Below are positions 7,397 through 16,645 of a stretch of 60,689 nt of DNA, piece by piece. The translations under genes and the position numbers were made by a program. Numbering within the stretch: the first letter of the stretch is position 1; every line of letters starts with the position of its first letter. Below the pieces are notes generated by a model. That model saw only the letters and a program-made list of their open reading frames with translations. It searched no databases and was not told the DNA's origin. This DNA comes from an uncultured Subdoligranulum sp. (lineage in GTDB: Bacteria; Bacillota_A; Clostridia; Oscillospirales; Ruminococcaceae): contig NZ_CALADU010000273.1 in the NCBI RefSeq assembly GCF_937890665.1, positions 1-60,689 on the forward strand, in the 5' to 3' direction.

Positions 7397-9568
7397 TTAA
7401 ATCTCGTACCAGCGGATCTCGTTGGCGTCCAGATGCAGCGTGAAGCTGGACCCATCGCCCCGGTAGACCGTGGTATCCTGCGGCTCATAGGTGTTGTTGA
7501 CCACACAGTATTTGCCGTTCTTCACGTAGGCATGTACTTCCACATTGTAGTTGTCGCTGAACCAAGTGTGCAGTTCATCCTCGGCATGGGCCGCCCACAG
7601 GATGGCACGGTAGAGTACCCGGTTGTTCACAAAGCTGTAAGGCAGACCGCTGAGGTAGACGCCGCGGCCTTCGCCGTAGTCGTGGGCGGCCATCTGTACT
7701 TCCTTATCCCGCTGGATCAGGATGTCGGTGCCCTCGAAGGCGTAGATGCTCTTCTTGCCTTCGCCGAAGTCCACGTCGTGGTTGGGGCAGTCGGCCAGAA
7801 TAAAGTGGTCCCGATGCTCTTCCCAGTTGTACTTGTCGTAGTTCAGGGTAAAGCCGGTTTCTTTCTCCACGCCCAGCGGCGCCGCCAACTGCAGATACCG
7901 TCCCTGATACTGGTGGCCGCCCGGCTCGCCTACGCCGATCAGGCCGCCGCCCCGGTAGACAAAGCCCTTGACGGCAGCGGCGATCTCGGGATCTTCCCAG
8001 ACTTTGCCGCCGGTGTGGGCGGTGTCGCCGTCGCCCACGTTGATGAGCACGTCGATGGAATCCAGCACATGGGGATCCGCCTTGATGTCGTCAAAGCTGA
8101 GGAATTTCACATCAAAGGGGGCGCCGGACAACGCCTCGATAACGCCGGCATAGCTGTAATTCTGCTTCTGGTACAGCGCATGGTGGACCATATGGCAGCC
8201 CCAAGCCCGCATCTTGCCCCAACTGTTCAGCACAGCCACGGTCTTGACGCAGTAGGGGGTGGTGCCTTTGATATTGCCGTACAGTTCCCGGAACTCGTTG
8301 CAGACGCTCTCCACATAGTCGAGGAACTCGGGGAACTCGCAGGCCAGTTTCAGGTAGCCGCCGTAACCGATGCGGTCGATGGGGCTGCGCAGAATGGCAC
8401 GACGGGCGGTGACCCAGTTCTCCTTGGCTTCCCGGACGGGATCGCCGCCCTCGTGGAAGGTGTCGGGGAAGAAATAGGGCAAGAAGCGGCCCTCGGTGTA
8501 TTTGACGCCCTTGATGTCAGAGATTAACCGCAGGGTGGAACCATTGCCCACGCTGCCCACCACGGCGTCCACACCAGCGTTCTGGAACTCCGGCATGAAA
8601 GGCTCGGTGCCGATCCAGTGGTCGCCCAGGAACATCATGGCTTCCTTGCCGTACTCGTGGGTGATGTCGGTCATCTCCCGCACCAGCTTGGCCACTTCCC
8701 GGCGCTGGAAGGCCTGAAAATCCTTGTACTCCTTGCTGGGCACCCGGTACTGGTTGTTGTAGTAGCCTTGGTCGATGATGAACTCGGGGCGGAACTTGTA
8801 GCCCACCTCTTCCTCAAACTGCTGGAGGATGTAGGGGGACACGCTGGCGGAGTAGCCATACCAGTCCACATACTTTTCCCGCTTCAGCTCATCGAACATG
8901 AGGGTGAACTGATGGAAGAAGGTGGTGTAGCGGATGACGTTCACATAGGGGTGGGTCTCGATGAATTTGCGCAGCCGTTCCATCGAATACTTGTGGGTCT
9001 TGGGCTGACGCACGTCGAAGGTGATCTGATGCTCGAAGTCCTTCCAGTCGTTGACCACGGCATTGTACATATGTACCGGGTCCCAGATCAGGTACGCCAA
9101 GAAGCTGACGGTGTACTCGTGGTAGGGGGCCGGCTCGTCAATGACCACACAGCCGGAGGCTTCCTCATAGCGCCAAGCAGCGGGGGCGAGGGGCTGGCCG
9201 GTGGTGCGGTCCACCACTTCCCACCAGCGGGTGATGTCGTCCCGGGTGTTGGGCTGCATCAGCTCGGGGCTGATGCCCTTCATCAGGGGGATGGACAAGG
9301 GACCCTCGGAGGCGGTGTAGAAAGCCGTCATGATGTAGCACTGCTGTACTTCATCGGGGTTGGCCTTGGCCCAAGCGTTGTCCTTGCGGGTGGTGTAGTA
9401 GGTGGCGTAGACCTTGGCGCCGGTGTCTTTCAGCTCCTGCGGAAAGTCGGTGCCGTCACAGTCACGGATGGCGTCGGCGCCCCAGCGCGCCAGCAGTTCT
9501 TTGGTCTGGGGGATCACGTCAATATCGGTGGGAATGGTGACGCGACCGCGGGGTTTGGAATCATGCAT
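7397..9568 (-). CDS. lnpA: 1,3-beta-galactosyl-N-acetylhexosamine phosphorylase (GH112)
   Basis: A 723-residue cytoplasmic enzyme of glycoside hydrolase family 112. It phosphorolyses galacto-N-biose or lacto-N-biose I to galactose-1-phosphate and N-acetylhexosamine. GDHWIGTEPFMPEF (from residue 315) contains the expected general acid, D316, matching D313 of the Bifidobacterium longum enzyme as I recall it. The TIM-barrel domain fills roughly residues 1-440, a Rossmann-like segment with GGGLIGVGEPGGHQ follows, and a beta domain closes the protein. Full family length. It sits between a small membrane protein gene and nahK. Preference for the mucin disaccharide or the milk disaccharide cannot be told from sequence. 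Confidence 0.93.
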   Translation of the reverse strand: MHDSKPRGRVTIPTDIDVIPQTKELLARWGADAIRDCDGTDFPQELKDTGAKVYATYYTTRKDNAWAKANPDEVQQCYIMTAFYTASEGPLSIPLMKGISPELMQPNTRDDITRWWEVVDRTTGQPLAPAAWRYEEASGCVVIDEPAPYHEYTVSFLAYLIWDPVHMYNAVVNDWKDFEHQITFDVRQPKTHKYSMERLRKFIETHPYVNVIRYTTFFHQFTLMFDELKREKYVDWYGYSASVSPYILQQFEEEVGYKFRPEFIIDQGYYNNQYRVPSKEYKDFQAFQRREVAKLVREMTDITHEYGKEAMMFLGDHWIGTEPFMPEFQNAGVDAVVGSVGNGSTLRLISDIKGVKYTEGRFLPYFFPDTFHEGGDPVREAKENWVTARRAILRSPIDRIGYGGYLKLACEFPEFLDYVESVCNEFRELYGNIKGTTPYCVKTVAVLNSWGKMRAWGCHMVHHALYQKQNYSYAGVIEALSGAPFDVKFLSFDDIKADPHVLDSIDVLINVGDGDTAHTGGKVWEDPEIAAAVKGFVYRGGGLIGVGEPGGHQYQGRYLQLAAPLGVEKETGFTLNYDKYNWEEHRDHFILADCPNHDVDFGEGKKSIYAFEGTDILIQRDKEVQMAAHDYGEGRGVYLSGLPYSFVNNRVLYRAILWAAHAEDELHTWFSDNYNVEVHAYVKNGKYCVVNNTYEPQDTTVYRGDGSSFTLHLDANEIRWYEI

Positions 9569-9586
9569 ACAATGATTCCCCCTTTC

Positions 9587-9793
9587 TTATTTCTTTCCCT
9601 TTTTACCGTCCTCAAACGGCTTATTATAGATGGCCAGTGCAACCAGCAGCAGGGCGACGCCCACTACCATGATGCCCAGCCCGGCCAGCTCGCCGGTCAT
9701 GGTCCAGCCGGCGATGATCATAACCAGCGCCAGCACAAAGCACACTGCGATCAGCAGGATGCGCAGGGTAGGATGCTCTTTCCAAAATGCCAT
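9587..9793 (-). CDS. Small two-helix membrane protein of the LNB operon
   Basis: 68 residues: MAFWKEHPTLR, a membrane helix (ILLIAVCFVLALVMIIAGW), a short loop, a second helix (LGIMVVGVALLLVALAIY) and a basic tail ending DGKKGKK. It has a ribosome binding site (AAGGTGATCCT-ATG) and lies 9 bases after the permease gene and 18 before the phosphorylase gene. I do not recognise a characterised family. Its conserved place between importer and phosphorylase suggests a transporter accessory role. Confidence 0.75.
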   Translation of the reverse strand: MAFWKEHPTLRILLIAVCFVLALVMIIAGWTMTGELAGLGIMVVGVALLLVALAIYNKPFEDGKKGKK

Positions 9794-9802
9794 AGGATCA
9801 CC

Positions 9803-10693
9803 TTAGCCTTTCAGGCCGCCCACGGTCATGCCTTGGGTCAGCTGTTTCTGGACGCAGATATACAGGATGAGGGTGGGCAGCATGACCAGCACCAGACCGG
9901 CATACATGGTGCCGTACTGGGCGGCGCTCTGCTGGGCCTGCATCAAGTTCAGCAGACCGACCGGCAGGGTGCGGGGGGCGCTGGTGGAGCTCATCAAGGT
10001 CATCGAGATGATGTACTCGTTCCAGAAGGAGAGGAAGTTGAAGAGGATGATGGTGATGATGCTGGGCTTCGCCATGGGGAAGATGATCCGCACCATGGTG
10101 GTGCCGTACCCGGCGCCGTCGATGTAGGCGGCTTCCTCATAGTCGTGGGCCAGCGTGGCAAAGTAGCCCGACAGCAGATAGATGGTGAAGGGCAGTGCGG
10201 TGGCGGCGTAAACCACGGCCAGCACAAAGAGGTTGTTGAGCAAAAAGCTCGTGCCGGTCAGGTTCTTCAGCCAGTTGTCACCGTCCCGCAGCATCAGGAA
10301 GATGGGCACGACGATGTAGTTCACGTTGATGAACAGGCCCGCCATGAAGAGGGTGTGCAGCAGTTTCTGGCCCATGAATTTAAAGCGAGCTAGACAGTAG
10401 GCGGCGGGCAGGGCAATCACCAGCAGCAAGGCCAGCGCCAGCGCCGTGACGATCACCGAGTTGAGCATGTAGGAACCCATCTTGGCGCCGTTCCATGCTT
10501 CCACAAAGTTTTGCCAGTAGAAGCCGGCGGGCAGCGCCCAGGGGTTGCCGTAAAATTCCGAGTTTTGTTTGATAGAGGCCATAAAGACCCATGCCACCGG
10601 CACCAAAATGCTGATGGCCAGCAGGGCCAACACCAGATAGATGAAGGCCATATACAGCCGTTCGCCCGAACGGGAGGAAGTTTTTTCTTGCAT
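9803..10693 (-). CDS. Carbohydrate ABC transporter permease (MalG type)
   Basis: A 296-residue inner-membrane permease with six membrane segments. It has the CUT1 EAA loop EEAAYIDGAGYGTTMVRIIF and a C-terminal GLKG typical of MalG-like subunits. It forms the channel with the MalF-type subunit encoded just upstream. AAGGAGGGGCATCC precedes the ATG. In this operon it would import lacto-N-biose/galacto-N-biose, the role of GltC in bifidobacteria. No ATPase gene is nearby, so a shared MsiK-like ATPase encoded elsewhere is likely. Confidence 0.92.
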   Translation of the reverse strand: MQEKTSSRSGERLYMAFIYLVLALLAISILVPVAWVFMASIKQNSEFYGNPWALPAGFYWQNFVEAWNGAKMGSYMLNSVIVTALALALLLVIALPAAYCLARFKFMGQKLLHTLFMAGLFINVNYIVVPIFLMLRDGDNWLKNLTGTSFLLNNLFVLAVVYAATALPFTIYLLSGYFATLAHDYEEAAYIDGAGYGTTMVRIIFPMAKPSIITIILFNFLSFWNEYIISMTLMSSTSAPRTLPVGLLNLMQAQQSAAQYGTMYAGLVLVMLPTLILYICVQKQLTQGMTVGGLKG

Positions 10694-10705
10694 GGATGCC
10701 CCTCC

Positions 10706-11590
10706 TTAAAATTCCAGCGGTTCGCGGTCGGTGGCCTTGTTGACCACAGCGGACAGCGCGAAGGAGAACAGGAAGATCACGACGCCGATGGCCATGCTGT
10801 AACCGTACAGACCGGCGTCTTTCTGGCTGTACATGTAGTTCAGCGCCACGTCGGAAGCACCGTTGGGGCCGCCGCTGGTCATGGCCTTGACGAACAGGAA
10901 CGCCATGTTGATGGTGGAGATGATGAAGAAGGTCAGGGTGGTGCGGATGTTGGTCCAGATCAGCGGAATGGTGATCTGGAAGAACTGGGTCACCCGGCCG
11001 GCGCCGTCCAGATTGGCGCTCTCATAAAGGCTTTCCGGTACGGCGGACATAGACGCCATGTACATGACCATGTAGTAGCCGATAGCCTGCCAGACCATGG
11101 CGATGATCAGCGAGGGGATAACCAGCGTTTCGCCCTTCCACAGAATGGGATCGGTCATGGTGGTGAACAGTCCGATGATGCTGTTGAGCATACCGTTTTC
11201 CGGCTTATAGATGGCCGAGAAGATACCGGCGATAACGACAACAGACAGGATGTTGGGGATGTAGAACACCACCCGGAAGAAGTTCTGGCCCTTGACCTTT
11301 TCCCGCGTGAGGATGGCCGCAAAGACCAGTGCGAAACCGAAGGTGATGATGGTGACGACCACCACCAGCAGGATCATATTCTGCATGGACCGGATGAACT
11401 GGGTGTCCTTGAAGAGCTGCTGGAAGTTGGCCAGTCCCACGAAGGTCTCGTTGGGAGAGTAGGCGCCACGCTCAAACAGCGACATGCGGAAGACGTTGAG
11501 GGTGGGCACGATCATAAAGATAAAGAACAGAATGGTGGCCGGTGCCAGACAGAGCACCAAAAACCGGCTGCGGCCTTTGTTTTTGTTCAT
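10706..11590 (-). CDS. Carbohydrate ABC transporter permease (MalF type)
   Basis: A 294-residue six-helix permease beginning MNKNKGRSRFLVLCLAPATI, with the EAA loop ESANLDGAGRVTQFFQITIP. I chose the ATG at 11590 because AAAGGAG lies about 10 bases upstream; the GTG 21 bases further up overlaps that ribosome binding site. It partners the MalG-type subunit 12 bases downstream and follows the binding protein gene by about 70 bases. In context it is the GltB-like subunit for mucin/milk disaccharides. Confidence 0.92.
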   Translation of the reverse strand: MNKNKGRSRFLVLCLAPATILFFIFMIVPTLNVFRMSLFERGAYSPNETFVGLANFQQLFKDTQFIRSMQNMILLVVVVTIITFGFALVFAAILTREKVKGQNFFRVVFYIPNILSVVVIAGIFSAIYKPENGMLNSIIGLFTTMTDPILWKGETLVIPSLIIAMVWQAIGYYMVMYMASMSAVPESLYESANLDGAGRVTQFFQITIPLIWTNIRTTLTFFIISTINMAFLFVKAMTSGGPNGASDVALNYMYSQKDAGLYGYSMAIGVVIFLFSFALSAVVNKATDREPLEF

Positions 11591-11659
11591 AAGAACAACC
11601 GCTCCTTTCACAGTACGAAAAAGGCGAGGGCGCGAACGCGCCCTCGCTGCTTGCGGAAA

Positions 11660-13015
11660 TTACTCGATGATGTTGGCACGCATCTGATCGCTGGCGGACT
11701 TGACGCCGTCGATCCACTGCTGTTCGGTCATAGAACCGGAAACCAGAGAGTTGACGGGATCAAAGAAGGCAGTGCGGACTTCCACGCCGGGGATGGCGGT
11801 GAAGGCGGCAAAGTTGCCCATAGCGGCTTTGGCGCCGTTGTCGTAGATGGAGTAGAAGAGCTTGTTGTCGCCTTCCAGCGTGTCGGCGATGCCCAGCACA
11901 GGCTGGATGGCGCCGGACTCGGCAAAGATCTGGCAGGCGGTGTCGCTGTACAGGAACGCGATGAACTGCTTAGCAGCATCCTGATGCTCGGCGCCGGCAG
12001 GAATCCAGCACTGCTCGAACCAGGTGTAGCTGTAACGGTCGCCGTCAGCGGTCACGGCGGGCAGGGCGGTCATGCCCCACTCAAAGCCGTCGGCGCGGGG
12101 CGCTTCGGCCATTTCGCCCACGATCCAGGTGCCGTTGGGCATGAAGATCGCCTTGTTGTCCAGCACCAGCTGCTGGTTCTGGGTGAAGTCCTGATCGTTG
12201 GCCTGCGCGGGGGTAATGGGGTTGGTGTACTTGGCCAGCTTGGCAACGATGTCAAAGCAGGTCTGTGCCTCGGGGGTATCCCAGATGCCTTCCTCGTAGT
12301 GGGTGGCCTTCTCGAAGAACTCGGGGCCGCCTGCGGAGTACATCAGCGCGTAGAAGAACGCGTCAAAGTAACCGGTGGTGGGGTAGGTGAAGAGGTAGAT
12401 GCCCTCAGCCAGAGCCTTGTCGCCCAGTTCCCACATTTCGTCCCAAGTGGTGGGCACTTCCCAGCCCTTTTCCTTCAGCAGACCGGCGTTGTAGAACAGG
12501 CCGCAGGGGCTGTAGAACATGGGCGCCAGATAGGTCTTGCCGTCGTTGTAGGGATTGGTCAGGGAAGTCTCGGTGAAGCCGCCGGCGATCTTGTCGCTGA
12601 CCTTCACATCCTCGCCGGGAACCGTCATGCTCAGCACGTCGGTGATGTCGGCGATCAGGTTGCCTTTGATGAACTGCTCGGTCAGGCCTGCCTCACGGCC
12701 GGTGGCCAAATGTACCACGTCGGGGTAATCGCCGCCCTGCATCGAGGGGCCGATCACATCTTCCAGATTCTTGTCGGTGGTCAGTTCCACTTGAATGCCG
12801 GTCTGCTCGGTGAAAGCATCGGCAACTTTCTGCCACATTTCGGTACCGTAAGCGGTTTCGATAGCGGCGACTTTGATGGTGGTGGACTCGGCGGCAGCGC
12901 CCTCGCTTGTTGCCGCAGAGCTGTCGGCGGCGGCAGAGCTGGAGCTTGCCCCGCCACAAGCGGCGAGCGACAACGCCATGCTGGCTGCCAAGGCCAGAGA
13001 AATGACTTTCTTCAT
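11660..13015 (-). CDS. Extracellular sugar-binding lipoprotein (LNB/GNB-binding protein type)
   Basis: A 451-residue lipoprotein. The signal peptide MKKVISLALAASMALSLAAC ends in a lipobox with C20, followed by a Ser/Ala-rich linker, then a family 1 extracellular solute-binding fold (TEQTGIQVELTTDKNLED, DYPDVVHLATG). The start is ATG 13015 with GAAGGAGGAAC upstream; the further 23 residues readable upstream lack a ribosome binding site. As first gene of the operon it delivers sugar to the two permeases. Specificity for LNB/GNB is inferred from the GH112 gene. Confidence 0.9.
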   Translation of the reverse strand: MKKVISLALAASMALSLAACGGASSSSAAADSSAATSEGAAAESTTIKVAAIETAYGTEMWQKVADAFTEQTGIQVELTTDKNLEDVIGPSMQGGDYPDVVHLATGREAGLTEQFIKGNLIADITDVLSMTVPGEDVKVSDKIAGGFTETSLTNPYNDGKTYLAPMFYSPCGLFYNAGLLKEKGWEVPTTWDEMWELGDKALAEGIYLFTYPTTGYFDAFFYALMYSAGGPEFFEKATHYEEGIWDTPEAQTCFDIVAKLAKYTNPITPAQANDQDFTQNQQLVLDNKAIFMPNGTWIVGEMAEAPRADGFEWGMTALPAVTADGDRYSYTWFEQCWIPAGAEHQDAAKQFIAFLYSDTACQIFAESGAIQPVLGIADTLEGDNKLFYSIYDNGAKAAMGNFAAFTAIPGVEVRTAFFDPVNSLVSGSMTEQQWIDGVKSASDQMRANIIE

Positions 13016-13088
13016 ACGGTTGTTCCTCCTTCTCATGAAGCGGATCGGAGCCGTCCCGCAAGGGGCGGGACCTCCTGTTGACATCTTT

Positions 13089-13118
13089 ATGATACTTGTT
13101 TGGACCCGCCCTTCACAA
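13089..13118 (-). promoter_or_regulatory. Promoter of the LNB/GNB operon
   Basis: Read on the - strand: TTGTGA (13113-13118), 18 bases, TATCAT (13089-13094), placing the start about 65 bases before the binding-protein ATG. The 200 bases between this and the divergent AraC promoter are AT-rich and are the likely site for the regulator; I see no clear operator repeat there. Confidence 0.6.
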
Positions 13119-13310
13119 GGGAGTTGTTGAGTAGAAATTTATACATCTTGCTCTTTGCGCCGCGCAAAATCGCATGAATGACAAGATTTAGAAAATACTG
13201 ACCAAACCAGCCGCGGTTTTCTTAGCTAGTTTGACGAAAAGGCGGAAAAATCGGATTTTTTACGATTTTTCGATTTTTCTAAAAACCGTCGAAAAAAGGC
13301 GAAGGAGTGC

Positions 13311-13339
13311 TTGCCAAATGGACAAGGGGTCGGTATAAT
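13311..13339 (+). promoter_or_regulatory. Promoter of the AraC-type regulator
   Basis: TTGCCA (13311-13316), 17 bases, TATAAT (13334-13339). This near-consensus sigma-A promoter lies about 95 bases before the ATG at 13434. It diverges from the LNB operon promoter. Confidence 0.7.
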
Positions 13340-13433
13340 AGGGGCAAGAACAAGAAATGCAAAAAAATCTGTGCGACATTTATTCTTTTTGCTCCTCTTT
13401 TTATGGATCTTGAACCGGCAGGGAGGCACCGCA

Positions 13434-14279
13434 ATGAACACTCGGTACGATCTTGACATGGAAGTTCCGCCGCGGGAGGCTGTACGCCTTTTGTATATCA
13501 GTAAGAGCCGGTTTGGCGGGGACTGGCATTCGGTGCCCCACACCCACGCCTGCAGCGAGATGTTCTATTGCATCAGCGGCCGGGGACAGTTTAACATTGA
13601 GGGCACGCTGCACAGCGTGGAGCCGGATGACCTGATCATCGTCAATCCCCGGGTGCAGCATACCGAGCTGAGCTATCAAGCCAGCCCGCTGGAGTATGTG
13701 GTGCTGGGCATCGAAGGGGTGGAGTTCCTCTTTGACCAGAAAAATCTGGGCTATACCATGCTCAAATGTCACGACATGCGGGAAGACCTGCTCTATATGA
13801 TCCGGCTGCTGCTGCGGGAGATGGACAACAAAGAGGACGGCTGCGAGATGATCTGTCAGGACATCTTGGAAGTGCTGCTCGTTAAATTGGTGCGTCGGGC
13901 GTCGGTGTCGCTGCGCATCACCAAAGCGCCCTCGAAAAATAAGGAGTGCGCGGCGGCCAAGCGGTATTTGGATGAAAATTTCCGGGAAAGCATCTCGCTG
14001 GATCAGTTGGCTGCCGTCACCCATATCAACAAATACTATCTGGCCCATGCCTTCCAGAAAGAATACAACATTTCGCCCATCAACTATCTGCTGCGCCGCC
14101 GCATTACCGAGAGCAAGGCCCTGCTGGCCAGCACCGATCACAGCCTGACCCAAATCAGCGAGCTGGTGGGATTCAGTTCCCCCAGCTATTTCTCCCAGAG
14201 CTTTCGGCGTCTGGAGGGGATGAGCCCTATCGAATACCGGCGTACCGTCCAAAAAAATCAAGAGGACCGCAATCTGTGA
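13434..14279 (+). CDS. AraC family transcriptional regulator with cupin sensor domain
   Basis: A 281-residue regulator. The N-terminal cupin (WHSVPHTHACSEMFYCISG, residues about 26-45) should bind a sugar. The C-terminal pair of helix-turn-helix motifs begins at DENFRESISLDQLAAV and includes ITQISELVGFSS-type sequence (LTQISELVGFSSPSYFSQSF). The start is ATG 13434 with AGGGAGGCACCGCA upstream; the longer reading frame upstream has no ribosome site. It is divergent from the LNB/GNB operon, the usual arrangement for a local activator, so it probably senses LNB, GNB or an intermediate. It could also act on the GH3 gene downstream. Confidence 0.9.
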   Translation: MNTRYDLDMEVPPREAVRLLYISKSRFGGDWHSVPHTHACSEMFYCISGRGQFNIEGTLHSVEPDDLIIVNPRVQHTELSYQASPLEYVVLGIEGVEFLFDQKNLGYTMLKCHDMREDLLYMIRLLLREMDNKEDGCEMICQDILEVLLVKLVRRASVSLRITKAPSKNKECAAAKRYLDENFRESISLDQLAAVTHINKYYLAHAFQKEYNISPINYLLRRRITESKALLASTDHSLTQISELVGFSSPSYFSQSFRRLEGMSPIEYRRTVQKNQEDRNL

Positions 14280-14294
14280 TAAGCAGTCCTGCAA

Positions 14295-14331
14295 AAAGCC
14301 CCCGGCGGATTTTCCCGCCGGGGGCTTTGTT
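14295..14331. terminator. Bidirectional intrinsic terminator between araC-type and GH3 genes
   Basis: AAAGCCCCCGGCGG and CCGCCGGGGGCTTT form a 14-base stem with a 6-base loop (ATTTTC), followed by TTTGTTGTT on + and by T-rich sequence on - (CTTTTTGC). It serves the two converging genes. Confidence 0.88.
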
Positions 14332-14338
14332 GTTCAAA

Positions 14339-16609
14339 TCAGGATTGAGCGGCCTGCCGCAGGGTTTCCAAAAGGGCGGGCAGGGCAGCCACGGCTTCGG
14401 GACCGCCGAAGTTGACCAGCGCCCGCAGCGGCATGGCATCCAGCATTTGGGCCATCGCCTCGGGGGGCATCAGACCGTCCCCGCCGCCGTTGGCCAATGC
14501 CTGCTGGTGCTGGGCCAGCATCTGCTGTACGGGGGCGGCGGTGCGGGCATCCGCCAGCAGCACCCCTAACGGGGTGTTTTCATCCACGGTCAGGGGCAGA
14601 TGACGGTCGCTCTGGTAGTGCAGCGGCACCGTCATGCGAATGTCCCGGCTGGAACGTCCCAGCCGCAGCTCATACCGGCCGGGGGCAGCATACCAATCGT
14701 GAAGCTCGGCGCTGTACCGGCTCAGGTCCCGGGCGGTGAGGGTGAATCGCACCTCGCATTCCTGCCCCGGGTCCAGCAGTACTTTCTGGAAGCCCCGCAG
14801 CGCCTGCGGCACGCGGCCGCCGGGTACCGGTGTGCCGGTGGCATCACTGACATAGAGCTGTACCACCTCGGCACCCCGCAGGGCGCCGCTGTTGCGGATA
14901 CGCAGCCGCAGGGTCACGCTGCCGTCCTCGGTGAGGGTGTCGCTGTCCAGCACCGCGTCCCGGTAGACAAACCCGGTGTAGCTCAGGCCATGACCGAAAG
15001 GCCAGCGCACCGGCATGCGGCGTCCGTCATACCAGCGGTACCCCACATAGACCCCCTCCCGGTAGTCGGCGGTCAAACCGTCCCCGGGATAGTCCAGATA
15101 ACAGGGGGTATCTTCCAGCCGCAGGGGCCAGGTCTCGGGCAGATGCCCAGAGGGATTGGCTTCACCCCACAGCAGGGCATCGGTGGCTTCTCCGATGCCT
15201 TCTCCGGCCAGATACAGGCAAAGCACCGCCGATACATCCCCCGCCCAGGGGCATTCCACCGGCGCGCCGGTATGCAGCACGACCACGGTGTTTTTCTGTA
15301 CGGCGGCCACCCGGGCGATCAGATTGTTCTGGCAGTCCGGCAGCCGCATGTGGCGGCGGTCGGCGCCCTCGCTCTCAAAAATTTCCGGCAATCCGGCAAA
15401 GATCACCGCCACGTCGGCTTCTTCGGCGGCGGTCACCGCCTGCAGGAAGGCGTGCTCGTCCCGCTGATCCCGGTCGGCGGGGAAGCCTTCCACATAGACG
15501 ATGTCCCGCCCGTTGCGGCGGGCGGCCTCCCGGGCACCGATGGCGGCGTGGGTGTTCACATGGCTGGAGCCGCCGCCCTGATACCGGGGCGTGTCGGCAA
15601 AGGCACCGATGTAAGCGACCTTTTGCCCCGTATGCAGGGGCAGTGCCCCCAGATTTTGCAGCAGCACGGCGCTTTCCTGCGCCAGTTCCACCGCCAGCGC
15701 ATGGTCGGCGGTACGGTCAAATACGGCCGGCTGCTGGGCCAAATCGGCGGCCCGCAGCACGATGTTCAAAATGCGGGTCACCGCTTTGTCCAACACCGCT
15801 TCGTCCAAAGCGCCGCTGCGCACGGCCTCCACCAGTTTGGCGTCGTTGACCCCGCCCGAACCCGGCATTTCCAGATCCAATCCGGCGGCCACGCCCCGGA
15901 CCCGGTCGTTCACGGCGCCCCAGTCCGACATGGTAAAGCCGTGAAAGCCCCATTGCTCCCGCAAAATTTCGTTCAGCAGCAGGGCGTTCTCACTGGCATA
16001 GACGCCGTTGACCCGGTTGTAGCTGCACATCACGCTCCAAGGCTGGGCTTCCCGAACCGCTGCCTCAAAGGCAGGCAGGTAAATTTCATGGAGAGTGCGC
16101 TCATCCAGACGGCTGTCTGCCGTCATGCGGCGGGTTTCCTGACTGTTGGCGGCAAAATGCTTGGGGCAAGCCCCCACGCCTTCGCTCTGGATCCCCTCGA
16201 TCAACCCGGCGGCCAGTTCCCCGGCCAAGAAGGGATCCTCGCTGTAATATTCAAAATTTCGGCCGCACAAGGGGCTGCGCTTGATGTTGATGGCAGGTCC
16301 CAGCACAACGCCCACCCCGGAGGCCCGGGCTTCCCGGCCCAGTGCCGCGCCCATCCGGCGGGTCAGGGTGGGGTCAAAGCTGGCAGCCGCTGCGCATCCA
16401 GCGGGAAAACACACCGCCTCGATGCTGTCGTTGGGGTTTTGGCTGCCGGGCTTTTGGGTACGCAGACCGTGGGGCCCGTCGGAGAGCATCAGGGCCGGGA
16501 TGCCCAGACGCTCCACCGCTTTGGTGTGCCAGAAGTCCGCACCGGAGCACAGCCCGGCTTTTTCTTCCAAAGTGAGGGAACGCACCAGTTCTTCTACGGT
16601 GGCGGTCAT
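14339..16609 (-). CDS. GH3 beta-glucosidase/beta-glycosidase with fibronectin-III-like C-terminus
   Basis: A 756-residue enzyme of glycoside hydrolase family 3 without signal peptide, so cytoplasmic. GIPALMLSDGPHGLR and KHFAANSQETRR are family landmarks, and GFTMSDWGAV holds the nucleophile Asp. The second domain contains PVRWPFGHGLSYTGF and the Fn3-like tail LRIRNSGALRGAEVVQLYV. I chose ATG 16609, 10 bases after AAGGAG, over an ATG 24 bases upstream with no ribosome site. It cleaves beta-linked glucosides or related sugars; substrate is not predictable. It stands alone with its own promoter. Confidence 0.92.
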   Translation of the reverse strand: MTATVEELVRSLTLEEKAGLCSGADFWHTKAVERLGIPALMLSDGPHGLRTQKPGSQNPNDSIEAVCFPAGCAAAASFDPTLTRRMGAALGREARASGVGVVLGPAINIKRSPLCGRNFEYYSEDPFLAGELAAGLIEGIQSEGVGACPKHFAANSQETRRMTADSRLDERTLHEIYLPAFEAAVREAQPWSVMCSYNRVNGVYASENALLLNEILREQWGFHGFTMSDWGAVNDRVRGVAAGLDLEMPGSGGVNDAKLVEAVRSGALDEAVLDKAVTRILNIVLRAADLAQQPAVFDRTADHALAVELAQESAVLLQNLGALPLHTGQKVAYIGAFADTPRYQGGGSSHVNTHAAIGAREAARRNGRDIVYVEGFPADRDQRDEHAFLQAVTAAEEADVAVIFAGLPEIFESEGADRRHMRLPDCQNNLIARVAAVQKNTVVVLHTGAPVECPWAGDVSAVLCLYLAGEGIGEATDALLWGEANPSGHLPETWPLRLEDTPCYLDYPGDGLTADYREGVYVGYRWYDGRRMPVRWPFGHGLSYTGFVYRDAVLDSDTLTEDGSVTLRLRIRNSGALRGAEVVQLYVSDATGTPVPGGRVPQALRGFQKVLLDPGQECEVRFTLTARDLSRYSAELHDWYAAPGRYELRLGRSSRDIRMTVPLHYQSDRHLPLTVDENTPLGVLLADARTAAPVQQMLAQHQQALANGGGDGLMPPEAMAQMLDAMPLRALVNFGGPEAVAALPALLETLRQAAQS

Positions 16610-16645
16610 AGCTCGTTGACTCCTTTTTGACATTTTGTCCGATTT

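Noticed and set aside
6287..8527. Long open frame on + opposite nahK and the GH112 gene
   Set aside because: High-GC antisense shadow with His/Val/Gly/Asp-rich composition, no ribosome site and no family motifs; the opposite strand carries clear enzymes.
10511..13081. 856-codon open frame on + opposite the LNB transporter genes
   Set aside because: Antisense shadow of permease and binding-protein genes; composition (His, Gln, Gly rich) is not that of a real protein.
14600..16630. Long open frame on + opposite the GH3 gene
   Set aside because: Antisense shadow; GH3 motifs, start site and terminator all support the - strand.
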